From the NCBI GenBank assembly GCA_026315105.1, contig CM048744.1, forward strand, positions 362,329,168 through 362,393,167: 64,000 bases of DNA, in the 5' to 3' direction. A program made the translations under genes and the position numbers. The notes under the pieces are model-generated. The model had not been told where the DNA came from. It ran no database searches and saw nothing but the letters and a program-made list of their open reading frames with translations. The stretch comes from Locusta migratoria. Taxonomy: Eukaryota; Arthropoda; Insecta; Orthoptera; Acrididae. This document shows, piece by piece, positions 33,973-45,890 of this stretch. Numbering within the stretch: the first letter of the stretch is position 1; each line of letters begins with the position of its first letter.

Positions 33973-36539
33973 ATCTTATGAGATACTTGAATGGATTACT
34001 TTTATTCTCATCTTGACTAGTAACCAAATCATTAAAAAATTATTTCCCAAAAACTTGGAGCATCTTGATATTATCTTTTAAGAATTTAATCAAGTGTATA
34101 TGATAATTGAAAATAAACTGACCTAGTGTGTGTAAGATTACATTACTTCATTAAATTATCAGAAATCCAATGAAGTATATATGAAACATAAAATTACTAA
34201 ATGTAATTGGCTGGTAACAAAAGTAAAGTTTATGGGGAATAATGGACACATGATACTTTCTAGAGGTAGGCATGTAGCAAAAGACCTATAGTTCATATTT
34301 TTTTATACAGTGTGTTTTCTCCATATTAAAATTGAATTTGTATTTCAATTGATTTGTAGTATAATAATTTGGCATTATGAGTATAATTATTTAAAAAAAT
34401 GATTTGTATATATAATGTCAGACTGCCTTATATCCAAAACGTACTGTAGCATTAAATTTTTCTTTTATTGCAGAATAACAAAATTCCCTTTTTCCTGCGC
34501 AAGTTCTACTCCAGTTAAATGAGGAAAAATTTAAGATTTTCTTCTCAGTAACTATGGCACAAACAAGAAACTGTATGTTTAGTGCTGTAAATTAAAATAA
34601 CTGTGGAAGTTAACTGTATTGTTTTATACAGAATTTTTTTCTTCCTTTGAAATAGTAGTTGCTATTGTGTATGTACTTGTGTTTGTGTCAATAAATTACA
34701 GTTATTTGTACACAATATGATGTCATCAAGCCACTTTTATTCTGAATATTAAAAAGTAAATTCCATGCGCTGTTACTTGATTAATCAGGTCAATGCATTG
34801 TTATCGAGGGTAAGGTCATAGTGGACGAGGTTTACTGTAGTGTCCTAATGTCTTTCATGTGGCATCCTCTTAAGTTACCAAATTCTGATTCTTGTTAAAG
34901 ACAAAGTACAAGTTACAGTACCTGGTATGTACATTATTGTCTCCGAATGAGGCAGTGTTTACTTATGACCACTCATTAACAATGTCACAGATTTATATGC
35001 TTGAATACACACACCAGACAAAGTAAAGGGAGGTAGATGAGCAGACAATTGCAGATAGTTTGCTAAATAATGATGGCAAATTGGCTTGGAAAAAAGAAAA
35101 AGAAAAATTGTAGTGATTAAGTAGTAAAAGGGGTGGCAATGCACCAGCATAGAAACTTGCAGAAAATAAGTGAGAATGAGGTACACAGTAAACAGAGAAT
35201 GAAAGATATTTTAATTACTTCATTGTGAATATAGTACTGACCACTTGCATTCCATGAAACTCTGCAGAGGATGGAGTTGCCAAAGACTGCATGACTCACT
35301 TTACAATATAAGTGTAAATTTCATCAACTCTGGAAGATTCCAGATTTCACTAATTAATCTACAAAAGCAGCTTTAAATTTATGGTTGATGGTAGTTGCAA
35401 CTTTTGAAATTATAAGAATTTTAACTAATCGACTTTTGTTGAAAACTGCCATTTTCTAATGGCTTCTTTGCACTGAACACCAGAACATTATGATTAATGA
35501 ATATGTAGTTTTGTATCATACAGCAAATTGCCTACTCTTCTCATCTAACATGACTTCCAAGCTTAACAAACCAATCTGCAGGCCAGATACCACCCAGCAC
35601 TGTGATGTAATATTTATCCATGTGACACAGCAAAGAGGTTTAGAATTCATCTTAGGACATTTTCATACAGTCTTAGTATTATTAGGATCCTTATGTCACA
35701 ATTTCATCTGTCATCACCAATAAAGTGCCGTACAAGGAATAAAAATTTCTTCCATCTTTCAGAATTGTGCTGGCATTTGAGCACCAGTCAAGTAATTTGC
35801 ATGTGTGAACTCGTTTATGATAAAAGAAATATTGATGTTATACAAAACTAATTTGGTATGAAATCTGTTATGACAACATGAATTTTAATGTTATGTAGTT
35901 GCTAAAGAAGCCCCAAATAACTGCTATAATACACATAAAAATAATTTTATAAATTTAAACTCTAACATAGCTCCCAAATGTCAGTACAAATGACTTAACT
36001 GAAAGTTTCAAAATTTTTGTAATCATCTTTGTAAAAACAGTGATCTCTATATAATTTTGCTAAACATTTAGCAGCAGACTAGATCACATATATGTATTTC
36101 TTTTAATTTTTTTTTGTCTGTTTTTCATACTCCAAGCTGACAAGCAGAGGACTGTGACATAAAGTAGGAACCATTTGCACAGAATGCTGATGTCAACTGC
36201 TGATACAGATCAGAACCAATCACTATTTTAAAATAAATATGTTTATACAATTTAGACTTGTGTGAAATTTTTATCAAAATTGAAAGTTTCCACCATTTCA
36301 AAAAGATTCATTCTCATGGTGTTCACTGCATGCTGACAGTGCTTACACGTGCTTACACTTATAACATTTCACTTTTCGAGGCACTGCTTAATGTGAAATT
36401 AAATAGATTTGTGGTGTTTGAAGTTACAAGTGACATAAGCAGATCACACTGTAACTACTTTTCCATAATATGTATTCATTTTCAGGTCGTCAGACTTCTA
36501 GATAATACAAGCCAATTAGAATTTAGAACATTGTTTTCC
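33973..36539. other. No gene seen
   Basis: AT-rich, apparently unique. A TTTTCAG acceptor-like site at about 36479-36485 opens into a frame that becomes Gypsy integrase, so it is not taken as a host exon. Confidence 0.45.
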
Positions 36540-37450
36540 GTTAACTCAACATCAAAGCAAATGCACTTGGCAGCAGACCACTCTGCGGCAGAGCTTTTGA
36601 CTTGGCGAACACCCACGCAATCATGGGAAGAGGTACAACTGGATTCTGCAGGGGACCTCTTTGAACTCCTTACTTTCACTACTGTGGCAGACATCACTGT
36701 TTATCCTTTTCTATAGAAGGTCTCCCAAGCACCATTGTGACAAACAATGGATCTGGATCTTATATCACCTCTTAGGTTTTTCAAGATTTTTGTATGCATC
36801 ACTTCAGGTCATGCTCACTTCAACTGCAATCAATCAGGGAGGTGAAACACCTCATAAGGACATTAAAGATACAGGTAAAGAAATTTATAAGAGATATGCT
36901 GGCAGAAGATGTAATCTCCCCATTTTTCCCCATTGGTGACAGAGTCCAGCGGAGCCCCTACATGGTATAAGATTATAAACAATGCTGCACCCTTTGCCCA
37001 TCCAAGGTGTCCCGGTATTCATCAAGGAACCCAGTCTGGGCATGTTTTTTCAGACAATGGAAGCAGTGGATTATATCATTGGTCTATGCACCTTGTGGGT
37101 GACAAGTTTTCACATTACAGAGGGTTAACAGGCTGGTGGGATGCCATTGAATGAGTTATGTCTCAGTGAGGCAGACAGGCCTTTTTCCCCCTCCCAAACT
37201 TCTCTTTCCTCTGTACCTTATCACTCCAAGGTATCACATCTACCAATATCCTCTTTGCAATGTTATTTCTCCAATACACTCCCCATCCCCTCCTTCAATC
37301 CTAGTGCTGAGCTGCTGATGCGCAGATGCAATTCATCTTCTTACTTTCCACCCCTCTAGTAGATACCCCATTGGTGGTGGAGGGAGAGGGGGTTGATGCT
37401 GAGTCCAGAACTACCACCAGGAGAACAAGAGGTGTCGCAGCAGCATCTGG
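36540..37450 (+). pseudogene. Gypsy integrase and C-terminal tail, degenerate
   Basis: Integrase joins retroelement cDNA to the genome. A frame near 36560-36650 reads ELLTWRTPTQSWEEVQLDSA, matching the block that opens the Gypsy integrase core. EGLPSTIVTNNGSGSY near 36715-36765 is the conserved second catalytic block (normally ...VTDNGxQF), with Asp changed to Asn. FQDFCMHHF and a readable RDMLAEDVI follow, then GDRVQ near 36940 and a low-complexity Gly/Glu tail to about 37450. Several frames are needed, and the stretch between the first and second catalytic blocks is shortened. It could derive from the family at 20.8-27.7 kb, but no shared sequence proves it. Confidence 0.75.
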
Positions 37451-39925
37451 AGCCCATCAGAATCAATCCCCTCATAGTGATAACATCTGCTTTGTTTTTA
37501 TCCCTAACAGAAGGTCACTGAAACTTCCAGCCACAACAAAGTCAGTCTTGTGGAGACCATTTCTTTTCCTTTTTGCCAATGGTAGCCTAAAAGGGAACTC
37601 CTAGTCACCATGGGTAGCACCCAAGAAGGACCTTGATGCCACGGATGGCACCCACAAGGCGAGAGGAATATCACAACTGCTCTTGTTACTACAGTATGTA
37701 CATGAATGCCACACGCCCTGTCCAATATTGTAGGGCAAAACATCTCTGATGTAAGACACAGCTGATTGACTGGCCCACACCACAAGAAGCTGTGTGGCTC
37801 CAGACACCATGTGTTTGCCCAAGTATGACAGAGTCCACATTGCATAACAGTTGACACAATTCTTATGGGATACTGTTACCTTGTCTCATCTGACGTTTAT
37901 TATATAATCCTGCAGTGGATACCATTCACTTAGCTCCACTCACAGATTGATTTATATGTAACAGATACTGCTTTATAAATGGACTGTTTGGTATACTCAA
38001 AGGTTTATTATGTTTTTGTGTCTCTAATATTAGTTTAATCTTCAAATCATTAAGGGACAGTGTAATATTCAATTTATTTTTCCTGATAAGTAAATAATAC
38101 TGAGAATAAATTATTTCATTTATTTGTAAAATGCCCCTGTTTTTCTTTGGCAGTATTAACTGAGTTCTTAGACATTATCTGAAACTTTGACAGTAAAATG
38201 TGTTAATAAAGAAATTCTCTTGTTTTTATTATTTTATAGTGGCAAAAAACCAGCTCTAAAACATACAACATAGTATGGTTAGGAGTTTCTTTGAAGTTCA
38301 TTTTTGTATTCAGTCTTCTCGCAGTCACATTTCTGTTTCATGTCAAGGAGTTATAACCAAGGTCCCCTCATAGCTGACATTTTTAGCATTGCAGTTCTGT
38401 TTTCAGTCTGTTTCAGGGCTTTTAAGGGTGCTGTATTGGGTTACTGTCATGTTGTCAATTGTTCTCTGTATATTTAAGTCCTGATGCAAAATCTGAGTGT
38501 CCATGTGTTACATTTCACCCTGTTCCATATAGTTGGGATAGGGATGTATACGTTTATCCATTTTGGTCTTGTGGCTATAGAGGTATGACATGTAGTCTCA
38601 TCTGTTAAATTTCCTTGTCGTTGATTCCGCAGCCATCCAATCCTTCTTCCTTAGCACGCAAACTACAGATTTTCAAACCTTAAAAGATAGATAACACTAC
38701 TTTGTAGTTCCTGTGACCTCCGACATTTTGCCTGGGAGAAACTGGATAATCATGCACATATTGCAACAGTGTGATAGGTTTTACAAAGGTGCAAGAGAAG
38801 AATATTCCAGTGCATCTCATTATCAGCTACATTGGGGCCCCAACCATCTGAAGATCTGCTTAGTCAATTCATTATGAATTACAAGCAACAAATTTGAGAT
38901 CCATTTTTATACATATACATAATTTTCTTTGGTAAGAGTAATATCTTCTATCTTTGTCTTTATAAGAATGGAAATAACACATTAATAGTGAACTGAATTT
39001 ATTTTGTTCAGAAAAGTGTAATGTTACTATCAATACTCATTATGTATTTTTCTGTAGATTGAAATGAGCAAATGAACTAGACTATATTGTATAATTTTTA
39101 TGGCTTAGACTGTATGGTACAGACCTTTTTCTTTTAATTAGACTGTATGGTCCGTATAGTATTATTTTGGTATTACACACACCTAGATGACTACAGAAAT
39201 TCTTCCAAGATACAAAAAAATCCCAAAATTGCAAATTTTGGTACAGCTGACTGAGTTGGCATGTTTGAAAATGTGTTGTGTCTTAAAAACTTTCATTATT
39301 TCAAATGACCATTAGTTGTGTACCTAATATTTTAAGGTATACTGCTTTGATACCTAAACAGGAAACATATTTTAGCGATACATGCAAGCTCATCTTTTCA
39401 TGTTACTTTTATGAATATGAATGCTATCCTTCTTATGTAATGATATGAAATTACATTCTCAAATGATTACATCCAGGATAACCAATGAGTTACTAGAAAT
39501 CATTCACAAAATCTTTAGTAACATACCTATCAGTTTAGGCTGAAACTGAAAATTCAACATCTGGTATAGAAAAAGAGGAGACTGGTTGAACAAATCCTTT
39601 TAGATATCAACAAAACATAGCAAATACACGTTTCCTGAAGCAAAGAATTAGGAAATATAGTTTTAAAATACTTATTTAACTTTGATGGCATCTACATTTA
39701 CATGCAAAACATATTATCTGGTTAGTATATTTACTTCACTGCCTCCATCTTTTATATTTTTTAAGTAGCTGAAACCTGGCATTGTCCAGGTATTTATTTC
39801 TTTAAATCTTCTGTTAATCCACTCTCCCCCCTCCTCCTGCATATCACTTTCCACCAGCTTTGTTCATTAGTTGTGCCTACATATTTTCTTGGCAGTTGGT
39901 GAAATGGTGTCAAAAATTATTGAAA
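37451..39925. other. No gene seen
   Basis: AT-rich. Near 38700-38760 a short phrase (FVVPVTSDILPGRNW) loosely resembles the end of a Gypsy protease domain, but it is too short to annotate. Confidence 0.4.
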
Positions 39926-40285
39926 GGTATCCTCCGCCACACACCTTAAGAAATTGTGTGTAGACAGTGGTGTTTGCTTTGTTTTGAAGCTATAGGGTGT
40001 AAAATTTCATCAATATTGGAACTGAACAATAGATTGGTGTTGAAAAGCATTCAAGCCATGCACAATACGAAATTTTATGTAGACGGTGTACTTCCTCATG
40101 TTTTAAAAATGGTGTGCAAAATTTCATCGATATCAGAATAAAGCTGAAGACTTCGTTGATATCCGTAGGTAAGGTACCCTCTACCATGCACAATACAAAA
40201 ATTTATGTATTCAGTGACCTCCTTCTTGTTTTGAAATTAAGGTGTGCAAAATTTTATCAAGGTCGGAATAAAGCTGTAGATTTGT
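39926..40285 (+). repeat. Three degenerate tandem units of about 117-130 bp
   Basis: Each unit contains an ACACAC/GCACAAT segment, an AAATTxTATGTAGACxGTG-like segment, a TTGTTTTGAA-like segment and TGCAAAATTTCATC. The last motif starts at 39998, 40115 and 40245, giving periods of 117 and 130. Units 2 and 3 resemble each other most, sharing TACCATGCACAATAC-like and GGAATAAAGCTG-like blocks. Confidence 0.65.
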
Positions 40286-41084
40286 ATGCATTACAAACAC
40301 ATACGATAACTGTCATAGCTCAAGCTAAACAAAGTGTTTTTAAAGCTGTATTTATTTGAATTGATCAAATAAAGGATAGTCTGGCCCATTACATGACTAA
40401 ATGAATGTAGGAAACCTCCCAAAATCATCCTCAAACTGGTCAACAGAATTGTCCTTCAACTACGGCACCAGCACATTATGGTATACTCATCCCAACTGGG
40501 TTGTATAATTCTTCAAGACTGCATGTGATGTTGAGTTTTACCAAATGATATTCTCACTCAGAATAGTGAATGTTTCTGTAATCTGAAGAGAATAGCACAC
40601 AATCATTGCTAAAAATCATAAAAAAGCTAGGATGAAATAAAAAGAAACGTGTACAATTCCAGAAGGGGGCAAGTGTCCACTCTTGTTTCCCATTACCCTT
40701 GTTGATCACTACGTATTTAATGTCGACAAAAATGTATAAAATTAAAGCTTGGTAAAGAAACAAAAATATTTTGTTCTTACATGAACTGTGCGATTTTAGA
40801 ACAACCATAAATGATCATATAGTCAGATAGCTACATTAAGACTTGTGCTTGCCATAAAATACAGATAACTTCTGTTCGTAGGAATCAAACTATGTTTAAA
40901 GACATATTCTTTTATTTTCTGAGATATCCAAAAATAAAAGTCTGCTAAAATTATCAAGTGCTTATTAATGAAGTTCCTTAGCTTTTCATAAAAACTTTTT
41001 TTACACATAATTTGAAAGCTAAAATAACTGTATGGTGAAACTTCTTAGCTGTTCTTGACTTCCGAGTGGAAACTCATTTTGAAT
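40286..41084. other. No gene seen
   Basis: AT-rich; chance frames only. Confidence 0.45.
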
Positions 41085-41090
41085 GTATAG

Positions 41091-41315
41091 TGTTTGGTTG
41101 GTCTCCATGACATTGTGGCGGAGATCGACCTATCGATAACCGCCAAATGTGATATCTTTGCGATGAATAATGTTCTTTGGTATGTTACCAGCGGCAGTCA
41201 GTTACCTCATGGCCACCTACCTATGTACAAGCCTTGATGTAATAAATCTTTATTTACGAAGAGTTATCGACTGGGTCATTTCTGCCTACGTCTTCAACCC
41301 TTCATCTTGAACAAA
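41091..41315 (+). repeat. Possible solo LTR
   Basis: A 225-bp, less AT-rich block that starts TGTTTGGTTGG and contains AATAAA at 41241-41246. It is bracketed by GTATAG (41085-41090 and 41316-41321), a duplication of LTR-insertion size. It ends ...GAACAAA rather than CA, so the right edge may be off by two bases. No internal region is present. Confidence 0.45.
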
Positions 41316-41321
41316 GTATAG

Positions 41322-43519
41322 AGTTACTGTGTTCTTATTTCATTTAAACATTCAGCACTGCAATGACAGTGAATAAATAAACATGACAGGATGTCAAGTT
41401 TGTAAGTTCACAATGTATCATTTATTTTACAGTGTCTGTGTTGTAGGAAATTTCACCTACTGTATCAACACATAAGTTCCAAATTCTGCATAAACTTTGT
41501 TTATCTGACAGCAAGGAATAAATTGTTGTGTTATAATTGTTTTTCTTTTCTTTTAGCTGAAGACAATAAAATACATATACAATTAATTTTACAGATATAT
41601 AAATTTATGAAAAATCTTTCTATTGACAACAAAATATGAATGCATAAATGAAATATCCCCTCTTCCATAGCAGATTGTTCAGTATGTCTCTTTAAATATG
41701 TTTGTTGCTTTAGAAGCAGAACAGTTGAGAAGCTGTTTTATGGCATGTAACTCTCATATATTAGCCAGCAATGTTTATTTATTCTAAGAAATCACTTAAT
41801 ATTTTTCAGATTCCAAATTATTGTGGACTCATTTGTGAACATAGGAAATCTCTAAGAAATACAGACAATGAACCTTCTAAAAAAAAATCAAACAAGTCTC
41901 TCGAAGTTTTGTACTGTAGAGGAAATTGTTTTTAATGCTTCGTGTTTTGTGTAAGCTGTTTTCTATGAAAATTGTGAATGTCTTCTTTTGTGAAAATGTA
42001 CCTAATACTGTGTAGTGTGTTATCTGTCTTATGATAAATATAATACCGTTGGCATCTGAGAATAACATTTCTGTTAAGGATCAATTGTGTGACACAATGA
42101 AACAGTCTTGAAAAACTCTTTGACTTTTATTGCAAACTGTAATACTGTCAGAGTAACTTAGTGCAATGTGTCACTGTATTCTAAAGAATAAGGAATTTAA
42201 TTATTGACTTTTATAACAGTATTTAAAAATTTTCCCTGTATTCCATTTTGATTTTATAATGGCTTAGAAATAGCTCTATACCAAAAGGAGAGTGTGTAAG
42301 AGAAAACTAATGTTAAAAGTTGGTTGTCCATATTCACTTTTAGGCAGTTAAATTCCAGTTCTGCCAATAAACAGAATAACGTCAAAGGAATGAAAGGAGG
42401 ACAGACTTCAGAAACTTGCAAAGGAGGTTCAGGTCACTTTAAAACATGGTTAGAATGGACCCATCCAATGAAAGCAGGAAACGAAATATAATAATGGTCT
42501 ACTGCAAATAACTTGATTTGTCAACACATTGGTGATTCATATGTCAAATCTTCATATCATAAGAGAGGTGAATGGTAGTTTAAAAGGCAGACTGAAAAAA
42601 ATCAGTATTCATTAGGATTCCATCCCAGTTTTCAGCATACACTTCACTGCTACACCACCAGCGCCTACATGACTATCTTTAAATGGTCTTCATAAATAGT
42701 ATGTCACTTAAAGGGAAAAAACGTATTCAGTTCTGCACTGAGAAAGATGCATCAACACTAATGACAGTGTAGTATAGGAAATAGGAAACTGATCGCTCAA
42801 AATTCCTGGATTTGCTTACTGATCAAAACATGAGTTTGAAACGATGTACTATATATATTTTCAAATATTTGAATTTGACCACATTTTATGTATGTATAAT
42901 TGCTGATATTGCTGAAGAAAACATTGCAAAAATAGAATACTTGGTGTACATCCTCTCATTCATACCATATGACATAATTGGTGAGTTCCTCCACACATAT
43001 GTAAAGTAATCATTGCACAGAAACATACTGTAAGGATAATATCTGAAGGACGGCTTCAAGTTACATTAAAAATAGCTTCCCAATAATACATGACTAAGAG
43101 AGAGAGAGTGAGAGAAACACAGCAATAACAGATTTAATTTGTTTAATTTTCTCGTGCCATAATTTATTATGTAAACTAGAAAATGCATATTGATATTCAT
43201 ATGGATATCTCTGTTGCCTACTTCTGACCTTCGACCTGATCACAGACATTGCTGAGGTGGGGTGGCTTGTGTGCCTCAACAACACAGATAGCCATACCGT
43301 AGGTGCAACCACAGTGGAGGGGTATCTGTTGAGAGACCAAACAAACGTGTGGTTCCTGGAGAGGGGCAGCAGCCTTTTCAATAGTTACAGGGGCAACAGT
43401 CTGAATGATTGACTCAGCTGGCCTTGTAACATCAGATAACATGGCTTTGCCATGCAGTTACTGCAAACAGCAGAAAGCAAGGGGAAACTACAGTAGTTAA
43501 TTTTCCGTTCGGTTATCCA
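41322..43519. other. No gene seen
   Basis: AT-rich. A frame on the minus strand near 43094-43442 is unremarkable. No transposon or exon signal. Confidence 0.4.
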
Positions 43520-45890
43520 GGGGGGAGGATGTTGTCATCAAGAAAAACAAAAGAGATTCTACAGATCGGAATGTGGATGTTTTGTCTCTCAATTGGGTAG
43601 GTAAGTTAGAAAATCTGAAAGGAGAAATGGATAGGTTGAAGTTAGATATGGTGGGGATTAGTGATGTTTGGTGGCAGGATGTACAGGATTTTTGGTCAGG
43701 TGAGTACAGGGTTATAAATGCAAAATCAGTTGGTAGTAATGCAGGAGTAGGTCTGATAATGAATAAGAAAATAGAAATGCAGGTAAGTTAACTATGAACA
43801 GCATAGTGACTGCATTATCATAGCAAAGATAGACATGAGGCCGTCACCGACCACAGTAGTACACGTTTATAGCCAACTAGCTCTGCTGATGATGAGGAGA
43901 TAGAAGGAAAGTATGAGGAAGTAAAAAAATTTATTCAGACCATTATAGGAGAAGAAATCTTAATTGTGATGGGGGACTGGAATGCAGTAGTGAGGAAAGG
44001 AAAAGAAGGAAATGTAGTAGGTGAATATGGACTGTGAAAAAGGAATGAAAGAGGAGATCATCTCATAGAATTCTAAGCAGTGAACACTTTAATAATCACA
44101 AACACTTGGTTTAATCATTATATAATTAGAAGGGTATCTATGTAGATGTGGATGAATGAAAGAAGGTTATATATGTGGAAGAGGCCAGGAGACAATGGGA
44201 GGCACAGATTGACTTTATAATGACAAGGCAAAGGTTTAGAAACCAGGTTTTCAACTGTAAGACAAATCCAAGGGCAGATATAGACTCTGACTGTAACTTA
44301 TTGATTATGAACTGTGGATTAAAACTTAAGAGACTGGAAAAGGTAGAAAATTGTAGAGATGTAACCTGGACAAATTGAAAGACCCAGTGGTGCTTGAGAG
44401 TTTCAGAAGGAGCATTAGGCAAGGTTTTGGCTGAAACAGAGGAAAGTAATACAGTAGAAGAAGAATGGGTAGCTGAGCGATCATAGAGTAGTGAAAGCCG
44501 CAGAGGAGCATATAGGCAGAAGGACAAGGCCTAATACAAATCCCTGGATAACACAGGATATACTGGACTTGACTGATGAGAGGAGAAAATATAAAAATGC
44601 TGCAAGTGAAGCAGGCCGAAGGGAGTGCAGACGTCTGAAAAATGAGACCGATTAGAAGTGCAGACTAGCTAAGAAAGAGTGGCTAGAGGACAAATGTAGA
44701 ACCGTAGAAGAATATATAAGTAGGGGAAAGATAGATACCACCTACAGAAAAATAAAAAGAGACATTTGGAGTCAAGAAAACCAGCAGAATAAATATCAAG
44801 AACTCAGAAAACCAGTACAAAGCAAAGAAGGGAAACCTGAAAAGTGGAAGGAATATTTAGAAGGCATTTACAAAGGCAGTACTCTAGAAATGGAAGATGA
44901 AGAAGAGAAAGATGAGATATGAGATACTATACTGTGAGAAGAATTTGGCAGAGCACTAAAAGATTTGAGTAGAAACAAAGCCCCTGGAATCATGACATTC
45001 TGTCTGAACTGCTATCATCGTTAGGAGAGCCAGTCATGAAGAAATTGTTGCACCTGGTATGCATTATATGCATTATGTATGAAACAGGGGAAATACCCTC
45101 AAACTTCAAGAAGAATATAGTGATTCCAATACCTAAGAAAGTAAGTGCGGACAAATGTGAAAATTGTAGAACTATCAGTTTAATAAGTCATGGTTGCAAA
45201 ATGCTAACACAAATTATTTACAGACAAATGGAAAAACTGGAGGAATCCAACCTTGGGGAAGATAATTTGGAGAAATGTAGGAACATGGGAGGTAATACAT
45301 TATGACTTACCTTAGAAGATAGATTAATGAAAGGAAATCCTATGTTTTTAGCATTTTGGATCTGGAGAAAGCTTTTGTCAGTGTTGAGTGGAATGCACTT
45401 TTTCAGTTTCTGAAGGTAGCGCGGGTAAAATATAGAGAGCGAAGAGCTATATTCAACTTACACAAAAACCAGACAGCAGTTATTAGAGTCAAAGTGGATG
45501 AAGAGGACGCAGAGGTTGGGAGGGGAGTAAGACAGGGTTGTAGCCTTTCCTCAATGTTGTTTAGTCTGTACATTGAGCAAGCTGTGAAGGAATGCAAGGA
45601 GAAACTTTGACAGGGAATTAAAGTCTAGGGAGAGGAAATAAAAACCTTGAGGTTTTTTGCTGACATAGTAATTCTGTCAGAGACAGCACAGGATCTGAAA
45701 CTGAATGGACAGTATCTTGAAAGGAAGGTATAAGATGAACATTAACAAGAGTAAAACGAGGGTAATGGAATGTAATCTTAGAAAATCAGACAATGCTAAA
45801 GCAATTAGATTAGGTGAGACAATAAAAGTAGTAGATGAGTTTTGTTATTTGGATAACAAAATTACTTCTGACATGATGGGTAGACAGGGC
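43520..45890 (+). pseudogene. LINE ORF2: endonuclease and reverse transcriptase, degenerate
   Basis: Domain order is clear. Endonuclease: NVDVLSLNWVGKLENLKGEM, ISDVWW, FWSGEYRVINA (43573-43790); MGDWNAVV near 43972; then the QIDFI-type block and ADIDSDCNL near 44275 (the catalytic SDH has become SDC). Linker: PWITQDILDLTDERRKYK in decayed form. Reverse transcriptase: IVIPIPKKVSADKCENCRTI (45117-45175), ILDLEKAFVSVEWN near 45355 and GRGVRQGCSLSSMLFSLYIE near 45520-45575. The active-site box near 45653-45667 reads FFADI: one Asp codon of the usual FADD is deleted. The C-terminal part continues as MNINKSKTRVM and VVDEFCYLDNKITSD. It is close to the LINEs often mis-annotated as craniofacial development protein 2-like. 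Numerous stops make it inactive. Confidence 0.85.

Noticed and set aside
36258..36716. 152-codon frame after a TTTTCAG acceptor as a host exon
   Set aside because: Its second half reads as the opening block of Gypsy integrase and continues into that domain in other frames.
38700..38780. Gypsy protease-like phrase
   Set aside because: Only about 15 residues resemble the family and nothing adjacent supports it.
39926..40285. CRISPR-like array
   Set aside because: Units are adjacent, long and diverged, with no conserved short repeats and spacers, in a eukaryotic sequence.
43094..43442. Minus-strand 95- and 74-codon frames
   Set aside because: Overlapping frames with no domain, no splice sites and low-complexity flanks.
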